A stretch of DNA of 5,102 nucleotides, taken from an uncultured Lachnospiraceae bacterium (GTDB lineage Bacteria > Bacillota > Clostridia > Lachnospirales > Lachnospiraceae). Below, piece after piece: positions 1-5,102 of this stretch. Within the stretch, counting starts at the first letter, position 1, and every line of letters begins with the position of its first letter. The stretch spans positions 1 through 5,102 of the forward strand of contig CACZOG010000159.1 in NCBI GenBank assembly GCA_902782715.1. Reading direction: 5' to 3'. Both the position numbers and the translations under genes were made by a program. The notes beneath the pieces were generated by a model, which was not told where the DNA came from, ran no database searches, and saw only the letters and a program-made list of their open reading frames with translations.

Positions 1-318
1 CTCTTTTATTCTTTTTAAATCCTCTTTGGGATTCTTCATTGCCTCAACGTGAACCGTAAGTATCTCGGCACCCGCTTCTTTGAATTTCTCGAAATAGCGC
101 GCGGGATCAACGATCATAAGATGAACATCAAGCTTAAGATTTGTCTTTCCTTTGATGCATTTAAGTACGGGGATTCCGAAAGATATGTTCCTTACGAACA
201 TTCCGTCCATTACATCGAAATGAAGGTATTGTGCACCTGCAGATTCGACTGCTTTTATTTCTTTTTCCAAGTTCATGAAGTCGGCAGAGAGTATCGACGG
301 AGCAAGAATATAATTCAT
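1..318 (-). CDS. rpe: Ribulose-phosphate 3-epimerase, N-terminal part (runs off left edge)
   Basis: Cytoplasmic TIM-barrel enzyme that interconverts D-ribulose 5-phosphate and D-xylulose 5-phosphate in the pentose phosphate pathway. The minus-strand frame from ATG at 318 stays open for 106 codons to the left edge; the family is usually about 215-225 residues, so roughly half is present. Visible family signatures are [10 protein letters not shown] (residues 5-14), with the substrate-contacting Ser8, then LHFDVMDG (32-39), NISFG (44-48) and DVHLMI (64-69). By family knowledge His33, Asp35 and His66 are three of the four metal ligands; the fourth and the C-terminal phosphate-binding loop are outside the window. 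The start is fixed by a good GAGGTG ribosome binding site 9 bases upstream and by the family's usual N-terminus. It follows rsgA by 55 bases filled with a palindromic repeat. The rsgA-rpe order is standard in Firmicutes. Identification is secure. Confidence 0.97.
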   Translation of the reverse strand, partial: MNYILAPSILSADFMNLEKEIKAVESAGAQYLHFDVMDGMFVRNISFGIPVLKCIKGKTNLKLDVHLMIVDPARYFEKFKEAGAEILTVHVEAMKNPKEDLKRIKE

Positions 319-325
319 GTGAATT

Positions 326-374
326 TACACCTCATCAGTCAGCTGCGCTGACAGCTTCCCCTCCAGGGGAAGCC
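326..374 (-). repeat. Two-hairpin palindromic repeat element between rsgA and rpe
   Basis: The rsgA-rpe gap holds two adjacent perfect inverted repeats. Read on the minus strand, the first is GCTTCCCC-TGGA-GGGGAAGC (373 down to 354; 8-bp stem, 4-base loop). One base later comes GTCAGC-GCA-GCTGAC (352 down to 338; 6-bp stem, 3-base loop), then TGATGAGGTGTAAA. From memory, this architecture (GGGGAAGC palindrome, GTCAGC palindrome, GATGAGGTG tail) matches a short non-coding element found in many copies in Lachnospiraceae and Ruminococcaceae genomes. Only one copy is in this window, so its dispersed nature cannot be shown here. It begins at the last base of the rsgA stop codon and runs to about 8 bases before the rpe ATG. 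No U-rich tract follows either hairpin, so it does not look like an intrinsic terminator. It could stabilise or attenuate the mRNA between the two genes. Confidence 0.75.
328..336 (-). promoter_or_regulatory. Ribosome binding site of rpe, embedded in a palindromic repeat
   Basis: On the minus strand GATGAGGTG ends 9 bases before the rpe ATG and pairs well with the 16S anti-Shine-Dalgarno sequence. It sits at the downstream end of the palindromic repeat element, 1 base beyond the inner hairpin (338-352). The translation signal of rpe therefore appears to be contributed by the repeat itself. Confidence 0.8.
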
Positions 375-1264
375 TAGTATTTATAGTTATTTTTGATTTC
401 AGAAAGGATTTTTAAATAGTTTTCGTAACGTTCTTTGGAGACGAGGCCTTCTTCTACGGCTTTCTTGACAGCACAGTCGGGTTCCTTGTCATGAAGGCAT
501 GCATTGAAACGACATTTCTGTACGAAAGGTGCAAATTCGGGATAATAATCCGAAGCACGTTCCTGTTCATGAAGCGTAGGCAGATAAAAAGAAGAAAAGC
601 CCGGCGTATCCAGTATGAAGGAATCCACGCCGTCCACGTCGAATTCGAACATCTCCGTATGACGCGTTGTGTGTTTGCCACGCTGAGTCTTCCTGGATAT
701 ATCTCCGGTTTCCATGATGTCTTTGCCGACTATCGCATTTATTAATGTCGATTTGCCGACGCCGCTCGGTCCTGCCACTGCAGTGGTCTTGCCTTTTAAA
801 AGTTCTTTTACGGTATCTATGTTTATCTTTTCTTTGGCACTGGTAAAGATCAAGGGCGCATCAATGCCCTTATAGATATCTTTTACATCTTCTTTTAAAT
901 CCGCATCCAGATCCTCTTTGTTAAAAACAAGGATCGGATTTAATTTCTCATGCATTATGAAGAATAAGAATTTATCCAGAAGATAGAAATTGGGCTTCGG
1001 ATTAGAAAGCGCGAATATAACCATCATCTGATCGACATTGCTGACCGCGGGACGGATAAGCTCATTGCTTCTCGGTAAGATCCCCGTGACGTTTCCTTCG
1101 TATTTGTCTTCGTCGGTCACGTCAAATTTGCAATTGTCTCCCACAAGGGGTTTGATCTTCTTGTCGCGAAGGATCCCCTTGGCACGACAGGTATATATGC
1201 AAGCGTTTTCAAAGGAATACACATAGTAAAAACCTGATATTCCCTTAATGATTTTACCCTTCAT
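374..1264 (-). CDS. rsgA: Ribosome small-subunit-dependent GTPase RsgA (CpgA/YloQ family)
   Basis: Circularly permuted GTPase that binds the 30S subunit late in assembly and hydrolyses GTP on release. The 296-residue protein is full length for the family (B. subtilis YloQ is about 298). Domains in order: N-terminal OB fold (about 1-70); GTPase with permuted motif order, G4 NKED (115-118), G5 TSAKE (141-145), P-loop GPSGVGKST (165-173), the switch region RGKHTTRH (195-202) and G3 DTPG (219-222); then a C-terminal zinc-binding helical domain with Cys251, Cys256, His258 and Cys264 in the usual CX4CXHX5C spacing. The ATG follows the kinase stop codon with no intervening base (TAGATG). Only a weak GTGGAA-like site lies upstream, so translation is probably coupled to the kinase gene. 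The C-terminus ends on the family's usual helix immediately before a palindromic repeat, so the repeat has not truncated it. In Bacillus this protein is a substrate of the PrkC kinase encoded next to it. Confidence 0.97.
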   Translation of the reverse strand: MKGKIIKGISGFYYVYSFENACIYTCRAKGILRDKKIKPLVGDNCKFDVTDEDKYEGNVTGILPRSNELIRPAVSNVDQMMVIFALSNPKPNFYLLDKFLFFIMHEKLNPILVFNKEDLDADLKEDVKDIYKGIDAPLIFTSAKEKINIDTVKELLKGKTTAVAGPSGVGKSTLINAIVGKDIMETGDISRKTQRGKHTTRHTEMFEFDVDGVDSFILDTPGFSSFYLPTLHEQERASDYYPEFAPFVQKCRFNACLHDKEPDCAVKKAVEEGLVSKERYENYLKILSEIKNNYKY

Positions 1265-3499
1265 CTATTCAAATTCCACTTCAACGGTGTCGGTCTTGGT
1301 TCCGGGAACTATCTGTACTACGACATTTCCGTTATCATCAACGCCCTGTTCTTCTCTGCTTACCGAATATGTAACTTCAAGGATACCCTTTGATACGCCA
1401 TATATCTGAGTAAGGTCGATGTGATAAGGGAATACGGGATTATATGCATTGAAAAGTTCCGTTCCGTCTAACGTTCTTACTATAATGGTTGCCTCTCCGC
1501 CGTTATATTCCGCGGGTTCCTGAACCATGTAATCAAACGAATAATATCTGGGCTCGGGTCCGAGACTCTTAACCAAAGATACTTCGGAGCCTTCCTTAAC
1601 AACACTTCCGACCGTATAACTCTGTGAGCATATAAGGCCTTTTTCAACAGTATCGGAATAATCTTCTCTAACACCTGATACAGTCATGCCGATCTCTTCA
1701 ACCGTTCTTCTGGCTTCTTCTTCGGACATGCCTGTAAGGTCGGGCATTTTAACTTTCTCTTTGGAAGAACCGTCACTTATTACGATCTTAACGGGAACAT
1801 CATAACTTCCCGCTGAACCGCCTTCGGGTGACTGTGATACTACGTTTCCTTTGACAACGGTCTCGCTCTTCTCAGTTGATTTCTCAACCTTGAAACCGCC
1901 GCTTTCGAGTTTGGCAGTAGCTTCAGCTTCGCTCATTCCCGTAACATCGGGAACAAGTATTGCATCCTTTGGCATGCTAATGAAGATGGTGACTTTGCTT
2001 CCTTCTTCAACCTGATTGCCTGCTGCAGGTTCCGTTCTTACGACTCTGTTGGCTGCCACATCACCGGATTCTTCGAATTCGGTAACGACAACGAATTTAT
2101 GACTCTCCAGATATTTCTGGGCTTCCGTTGCATTCATATTGGTTACGGGAGGAATGCTTACGAACTGAGGCTTCTCCTCTCTTTCACCGAATATTCCGAT
2201 CGCATTGCCGAGAAGGATAAGGAAAAGGATTCCTATCGCTACGGCAAATCCGACAATAAAAAATGTTTTGATCCTTTCCGCACTCTTCGAGACGGTTTTC
2301 TTCTTTCTGTTATTCTGGTTATTGCGATTCTGAGAATTCTGCGGCTTGCGGTTATTCTGAGAATTGTTCTGCTGCTTATTAGAATTCGTTTTAACAGGCG
2401 GCTTGTTCTGATTCTGAGGTTTGGGCTGCGGTTTGGGCTGAGTTTTAGGCTGGGGCTTGGGCTGCGGCTTTCTTACCTGATCGTCATCTTCCGTATTCTT
2501 TACGTTTCTCGGAAGTTCGAGATCGTTCTTTCTCTGTCTGTTAACACGAACAAGATTTTCCTTCTGATTGGTTACATCAGGTTCATCTTCTATATTTGAA
2601 TGTGCCTTGTATATAGGCTTAAGATTCGTCTTGGTAACGGAATTCTTTTCGAATGTATCGATCTTAACAAAGTTTTCGTCGGGAGAAATATACGCCTTTT
2701 TAAGATCCTCGATAACCTCGCTCATCTTCTGATATCTGCGGTCGGGGCTCTTCTGCGTACATTTAAGGATTATCTGTTCGATACTGATAGGAATATCCTC
2801 TACGTACTGACGAGGCGAGGGCATTTCTTCCTGAATATGCTTAATGGCAATGGCTACCGTGGTATCCCCGTTAAAAGGAACTCTGCCCGTAACCATTTCA
2901 AACAATGTGATACCCAAAGAATAGATATCACTCTTTTCATCGGAAAAACCGCCTCTTGCCTGTTCGGGAGAGGTATAATGAACGCTTCCCATTACATTGC
3001 TGGAAATCGTATTTGATGTCGTTGTTTTGGCAATACCGAAGTCGGTAACTTTTACTTTGCCGTCTTTTGAGATGATGACGTTCTGAGGCTTAATGTCTCT
3101 GTGGATGATTCCGTTGTTGTGAGCTGCTTCGATACCCGAAGCGATAGGAATCGCGATACTGATGCATTCGCTGATGTTGAGTCTGCTCTTCTTCTCGATA
3201 TACTGCTTAAGAGTATATCCGTCGACAAGCTCCATGACTATGTAAGAAATGCCGCTGTCCTCTCCTACATCGTAAACCGTAACGATATTGGGATGCATGA
3301 GATTGGCCGCAGCTTCTGCCTCACGTCTGAATTTGGCTACAAATTCACGGTTCTCGGCGAATTCCTGCTTTAAAACCTTAACTGCAACATTTCTGTTTAA
3401 TTTATTATCTTTTGCTCTGTAAACATCTGACATTCCACCGGTGCCGATCAATTCCTGTATCTCATATCGGCCGCCGATGACCATACCAATCTTTACCAT
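1265..3499 (-). CDS. prkC: Membrane Ser/Thr protein kinase with PASTA domains (PrkC/Stk1 type)
   Basis: Hanks-type kinase that phosphorylates Ser/Thr in cytoplasmic targets in response to peptidoglycan fragments or lipid II sensed outside the cell. The 744 residues contain a kinase domain (about 12-270) with glycine loop GTGGMSDVY (19-27), Lys41, alpha-C Glu60, HRDIKPQN (133-140, catalytic Asp135), DFG (153-155), a Thr/Ser-rich activation loop (159-172) and TSPEQ (176-180), so it should be active. A cytoplasmic linker (271-411) follows, with a KPQP repeat and an Asn/Gln-rich stretch ending in basic residues. Next come one transmembrane helix (about 413-437) with no signal peptide, three PASTA domains (about 446-509, 513-576, 582-646) and a beta-rich tail (650-744). 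PASTA 3 has Tyr628 where the SQSP-type motif usually has Pro. The start is chosen because GAGG lies 5 bases before this ATG; Met6 would be too far away. It is 13 bases after the phosphatase gene and abuts rsgA. Family assignment is secure; the ligand is inferred. Confidence 0.97.
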   Translation of the reverse strand: MVKIGMVIGGRYEIQELIGTGGMSDVYRAKDNKLNRNVAVKVLKQEFAENREFVAKFRREAEAAANLMHPNIVTVYDVGEDSGISYIVMELVDGYTLKQYIEKKSRLNISECISIAIPIASGIEAAHNNGIIHRDIKPQNVIISKDGKVKVTDFGIAKTTTSNTISSNVMGSVHYTSPEQARGGFSDEKSDIYSLGITLFEMVTGRVPFNGDTTVAIAIKHIQEEMPSPRQYVEDIPISIEQIILKCTQKSPDRRYQKMSEVIEDLKKAYISPDENFVKIDTFEKNSVTKTNLKPIYKAHSNIEDEPDVTNQKENLVRVNRQRKNDLELPRNVKNTEDDDQVRKPQPKPQPKTQPKPQPKPQNQNKPPVKTNSNKQQNNSQNNRKPQNSQNRNNQNNRKKKTVSKSAERIKTFFIVGFAVAIGILFLILLGNAIGIFGEREEKPQFVSIPPVTNMNATEAQKYLESHKFVVVTEFEESGDVAANRVVRTEPAAGNQVEEGSKVTIFISMPKDAILVPDVTGMSEAEATAKLESGGFKVEKSTEKSETVVKGNVVSQSPEGGSAGSYDVPVKIVISDGSSKEKVKMPDLTGMSEEEARRTVEEIGMTVSGVREDYSDTVEKGLICSQSYTVGSVVKEGSEVSLVKSLGPEPRYYSFDYMVQEPAEYNGGEATIIVRTLDGTELFNAYNPVFPYHIDLTQIYGVSKGILEVTYSVSREEQGVDDNGNVVVQIVPGTKTDTVEVEFE
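2411..2470 (-). repeat. 12-bp in-frame tandem repeat encoding KPQP units in the kinase linker
   Basis: Five consecutive 12-base units encode KPQP, KPQP, KTQP, KPQP and KPQN (kinase residues 344-363). The copies differ mostly at third codon positions (AAG/AAA, CCG/CCC/CCT); one unit has ACT for Pro. Length change by whole units would keep the reading frame, so the linker between kinase and membrane could vary among strains. An Asn/Gln-rich stretch (about residues 363-400) follows directly. Confidence 0.85.
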
Positions 3500-3504
3500 A
3501 TAAA

Positions 3505-3508
3505 CCTC
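3505..3508 (-). promoter_or_regulatory. Ribosome binding site of prkC
   Basis: The minus strand reads TGAGGTTTATATG across this junction: GAGG ends 5 bases before the kinase ATG and lies within the 13-base gap after the phosphatase stop codon. It selects the first Met rather than Met6. Confidence 0.7.
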
Positions 3509-3512
3509 ATTC

Positions 3513-4247
3513 CTATTGCTCGTATCCTATCAATACTACGGATATATTATCGCTGCCACCGTTATTGTTGGCCTGCGCTATGAGCGCCGTGGCAGCTTCC
3601 TCAAGATTCTCCTTAGACCTTATCGTCTCAAGGATATCTTTATCTTCGATCATATTGCTGAGTCCGTCAGAACACATAAGGATGATATCCTTATCTTTAA
3701 GCGGTACTTCAAAGAAATCAATATTTACGTTGCCTGTTGCACCAATTGCTCTCGTAATAATGTTTTTATCGGGGTGATTCCTTGCGCTTACACGATCTAT
3801 TCCGCCCATGCGTACCATCTCTTCAACCAGTGAATGATCTCTTGTTATCTGAGTGATGGCATCATCGTCGGAAATGATATAAAGACGTGAATCGCCCACA
3901 TTGGCAACGGTAAGAACATCTTTGGAGATCGTTGCGAGTACAGCCGTAGTACCCATTCCGACCATGTTGACGTCTTCCATTGCTTTTCTTCTTATTCTTG
4001 TATTAGCCTCGTTAATGGCATCCGAAATGGCGGTGATCATCTTCTTTCCGCGGCTTTTGGAACACATTTCGATAATGGTCTCCACTGCGCACTTCGAAGC
4101 ATAGTCCCCCGCTTTGTGTCCGCCCATTCCGTCCGCAACCAGAAAAAGATTATCCAGTGCGCCGAGCGGATAAACAGAAGTAAATACAAAATCCTGATTC
4201 AATTGTCTGAGTTTACCAATATCGGTTTTGGATACAGCCTGTATCAC
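3513..4247 (-). CDS. prpC: PP2C-family Ser/Thr protein phosphatase (PrpC/Stp type)
   Basis: Metal-dependent cytoplasmic phosphatase that reverses phosphorylation by the adjacent PASTA kinase, including on the kinase itself and on its targets. The 244-residue length is typical of bacterial stand-alone PP2Cs (about 240-255). Motifs in order: RQLNQD (14-19, Asp19), VADGMGGHKAG (37-47, metal-binding Asp39), GTTAV (99-103), NVGDSRLY (116-123), DHSLVEEM (137-144), RAIG (166-169), CSDGLS (192-197, Asp194) and GGSDNISVV (230-238, Asp233). All the expected metal-coordinating aspartates are present, so it should be active. The start is a GTG, chosen because the family N-terminus (AVSKTDIGKLRQLNQD) requires it and the next Met is inside the DGMGG motif. 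Its GTGA overlaps the rlmN stop, which points to translational coupling. The gene symbol varies between species (prpC, stp); the function is secure. Confidence 0.96.
   Translation of the reverse strand: MIQAVSKTDIGKLRQLNQDFVFTSVYPLGALDNLFLVADGMGGHKAGDYASKCAVETIIEMCSKSRGKKMITAISDAINEANTRIRRKAMEDVNMVGMGTTAVLATISKDVLTVANVGDSRLYIISDDDAITQITRDHSLVEEMVRMGGIDRVSARNHPDKNIITRAIGATGNVNIDFFEVPLKDKDIILMCSDGLSNMIEDKDILETIRSKENLEEAATALIAQANNNGGSDNISVVLIGYEQ
4244..4247 (-). other. Four-base GTGA stop/start overlap between rlmN and the phosphatase gene
   Basis: The minus-strand GTGA contains the phosphatase GTG start (4247-4245) and the rlmN TGA stop (4246-4244). A GGGGG run (4259-4255) 7 bases upstream is the only Shine-Dalgarno-like sequence and is a modest match. 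Re-initiation by ribosomes finishing rlmN is the likely route of translation. Confidence 0.8.
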
Positions 4248-5102
4248 TTCTGAACCCCCGAGGTTTCTTCATTGTGCGTACGTCTTAACTGACCGCAGGC
4301 ACCGTCGATATCCCGACCCATTTCCCTTCTAATAGTAACATTTATGCCGTTTTTTTCAAGTTTATTTTGAAATGCGAAGATTCTGGCTTTGTCCGATCTT
4401 TTGTAATCTCGTTCTTTTACGGGATTTACCGGAATCAGATTGACATGACCGTTGTGGCCTTTAAGGAGTCTGATCAATTCCTCAGCCTCTTTGTCGTTAT
4501 CGTTAACGCCCGAAACAAGCGCATATTCGAAGCTGATCCTTCTCTTCGTCTTCTCAAAATAATAATCGCAGGCCGCCAGGCATTCCTCTACCGAGTAACT
4601 CTTGGCGATCGGCATAAGTTCTCTTCTTTTCTCATCATTTGGCGCATGTAACGAAAGCGCCAGTGTTATCTGCAGATTTTCATCTGCCAGTTTTTTAATG
4701 CCGGGCACAATCCCACAAGTTGATACTGTAACATTTCTTTGTGAAATATTCAAGCCTTCTTCACAAGTTAAAAGTTTAACAAACTTTACCACATTGTCGT
4801 AATTGTCCATGGGTTCGCCCATTCCCATCACTACAACGTTTGATACTCTCTCGCCCGTGATCCTTGTGATCTCGTATATCTGCTCAAGCATTTCGGCGGA
4901 TGAAAGACTTCTTACCAGTCCGTCGATGGTCGATGCACAGAATCTGCAGCCCATTCGGCATCCTATCTGTGATGAGATGCATACGGAATTGCCGTGATGA
5001 TACTGCATCCATACGCTCTCTATATAATTACCGTCCGAAGTCTCGAATAAGAACTTCTTCGTCGAATCTATCTTTGATTCGCTGACTCTTACGGTTTTAA
5101 GC
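4244..5102 (-). CDS. rlmN: Dual-specificity 23S rRNA/tRNA adenine-C2 methyltransferase RlmN, C-terminal part (runs off right edge)
   Basis: Radical SAM enzyme that methylates C2 of A2503 in 23S rRNA and, in E. coli, of A37 in some tRNAs. The frame is open from the right edge to TGA at 4244, giving 285 residues; the family is about 345-350, so about 60 N-terminal residues are missing. The internal Met at 5008 is not the start: the preceding codons read ETSDGNYIESVW, which matches the conserved family sequence before the cluster motif. Numbered from that Met, the iron-sulfur cluster motif CX3CX2C is Cys17, Cys21 and Cys24. Cys10 lies seven residues before it and corresponds to E. coli Cys118; MGMGEPMDN (61-69) is the SAM-binding GEP region. 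GACGQL holds Cys238, equivalent to the methyl-carrying Cys355. All catalytic cysteines are therefore present. The related Cfr resistance methyltransferase modifies C8 of the same base, but the sequence context and the neighbouring genes fit housekeeping RlmN. Confidence 0.97.
   Translation of the reverse strand, partial: LKTVRVSESKIDSTKKFLFETSDGNYIESVWMQYHHGNSVCISSQIGCRMGCRFCASTIDGLVRSLSSAEMLEQIYEITRITGERVSNVVVMGMGEPMDNYDNVVKFVKLLTCEEGLNISQRNVTVSTCGIVPGIKKLADENLQITLALSLHAPNDEKRRELMPIAKSYSVEECLAACDYYFEKTKRRISFEYALVSGVNDNDKEAEELIRLLKGHNGHVNLIPVNPVKERDYKRSDKARIFAFQNKLEKNGINVTIRREMGRDIDGACGQLRRTHNEETSGVQK

Noticed and set aside
49..351. 100-codon plus-strand open frame at the left end
   Set aside because: Antisense shadow of rpe, whose minus-strand product matches the epimerase family from its first residues; the plus-strand product has no recognisable motif.
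358..364. GGAGGGG on the minus strand as a ribosome binding site for a small ORF
   Set aside because: It is within the first hairpin stem and loop, and no ATG, GTG or TTG start at suitable spacing is followed by a plausible open frame.
354..373. GC-rich hairpin after the rsgA stop as an intrinsic terminator
   Set aside because: The 8-bp stem is strong, but the bases after it on the minus strand are TGTCAGCGC, without a U-tract; the plus-strand direction also lacks a T-run. rpe follows in the same orientation and probably shares the transcript.
2099..2599. 166-codon open frame on the plus strand, rich in Leu/Arg/Ile
   Set aside because: It lies antisense to the kinase linker and stays open because the KPQP and Asn/Gln repeats read as Leu/Arg/Phe codons on the other strand. 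No ribosome binding site and no family resemblance.
2600..3016. 138-codon plus-strand open frame
   Set aside because: Antisense to the conserved kinase domain; no ribosome binding site or motif was seen.
4937..4960. Cfr-type antibiotic-resistance methyltransferase
   Set aside because: Cfr shares the radical SAM cysteines, but the surrounding residues and the position before the PP2C/PASTA-kinase pair are those of chromosomal RlmN.
4244..5008. RlmN starting at the Met at 5008 as a complete short protein
   Set aside because: The frame is open upstream to the right edge and encodes conserved RlmN residues (DGNYIESVW), so this Met is internal and the gene is simply cut by the window.

Overview
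This window is a stretch of the conserved Firmicutes gene cluster rlmN - PP2C phosphatase - PASTA kinase - rsgA - rpe. All five genes lie on the minus strand and are read from right to left. Gene order, protein sequences and moderate GC content suggest a clostridial bacterium. The RlmN and PrkC sequences and the palindromic repeat before rpe look most like Lachnospiraceae or related gut Clostridia; this taxonomic call is inference.

Layout in the direction of transcription: (i) the C-terminal 285 residues of the radical-SAM RNA methyltransferase RlmN, whose N-terminus lies beyond the right edge; (ii) a 244-residue PP2C-type phosphatase that starts on a GTG overlapping the rlmN stop by 4 bases; (iii) after 13 bases, a 744-residue membrane Ser/Thr kinase with three extracellular PASTA domains; (iv) with no gap at all (TAG then ATG), the ribosome-assembly GTPase RsgA; (v) after 55 bases, the first 106 residues of ribulose-phosphate 3-epimerase (Rpe), which runs off the left edge. 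Coding density is very high and there is no gene-free stretch longer than 55 bases. I see no promoter, intrinsic terminator, RNA gene, mobile element or CRISPR array. The transcript probably starts upstream, beyond the right edge.

The kinase and phosphatase form a reversible phosphorylation pair. The kinase senses cell-wall fragments outside the membrane, and PP2C removes the phosphates in the cytoplasm. Being cotranscribed with two translation-related genes (rlmN, rsgA) fits the known link in Bacillus between PrkC/PrpC and RsgA (CpgA) phosphorylation.

The least ordinary item is the rsgA-rpe gap. It is filled almost entirely by a two-hairpin palindromic element of a type dispersed in clostridial genomes, and its outer end supplies the Shine-Dalgarno sequence of rpe. 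I found no previously undescribed system here.
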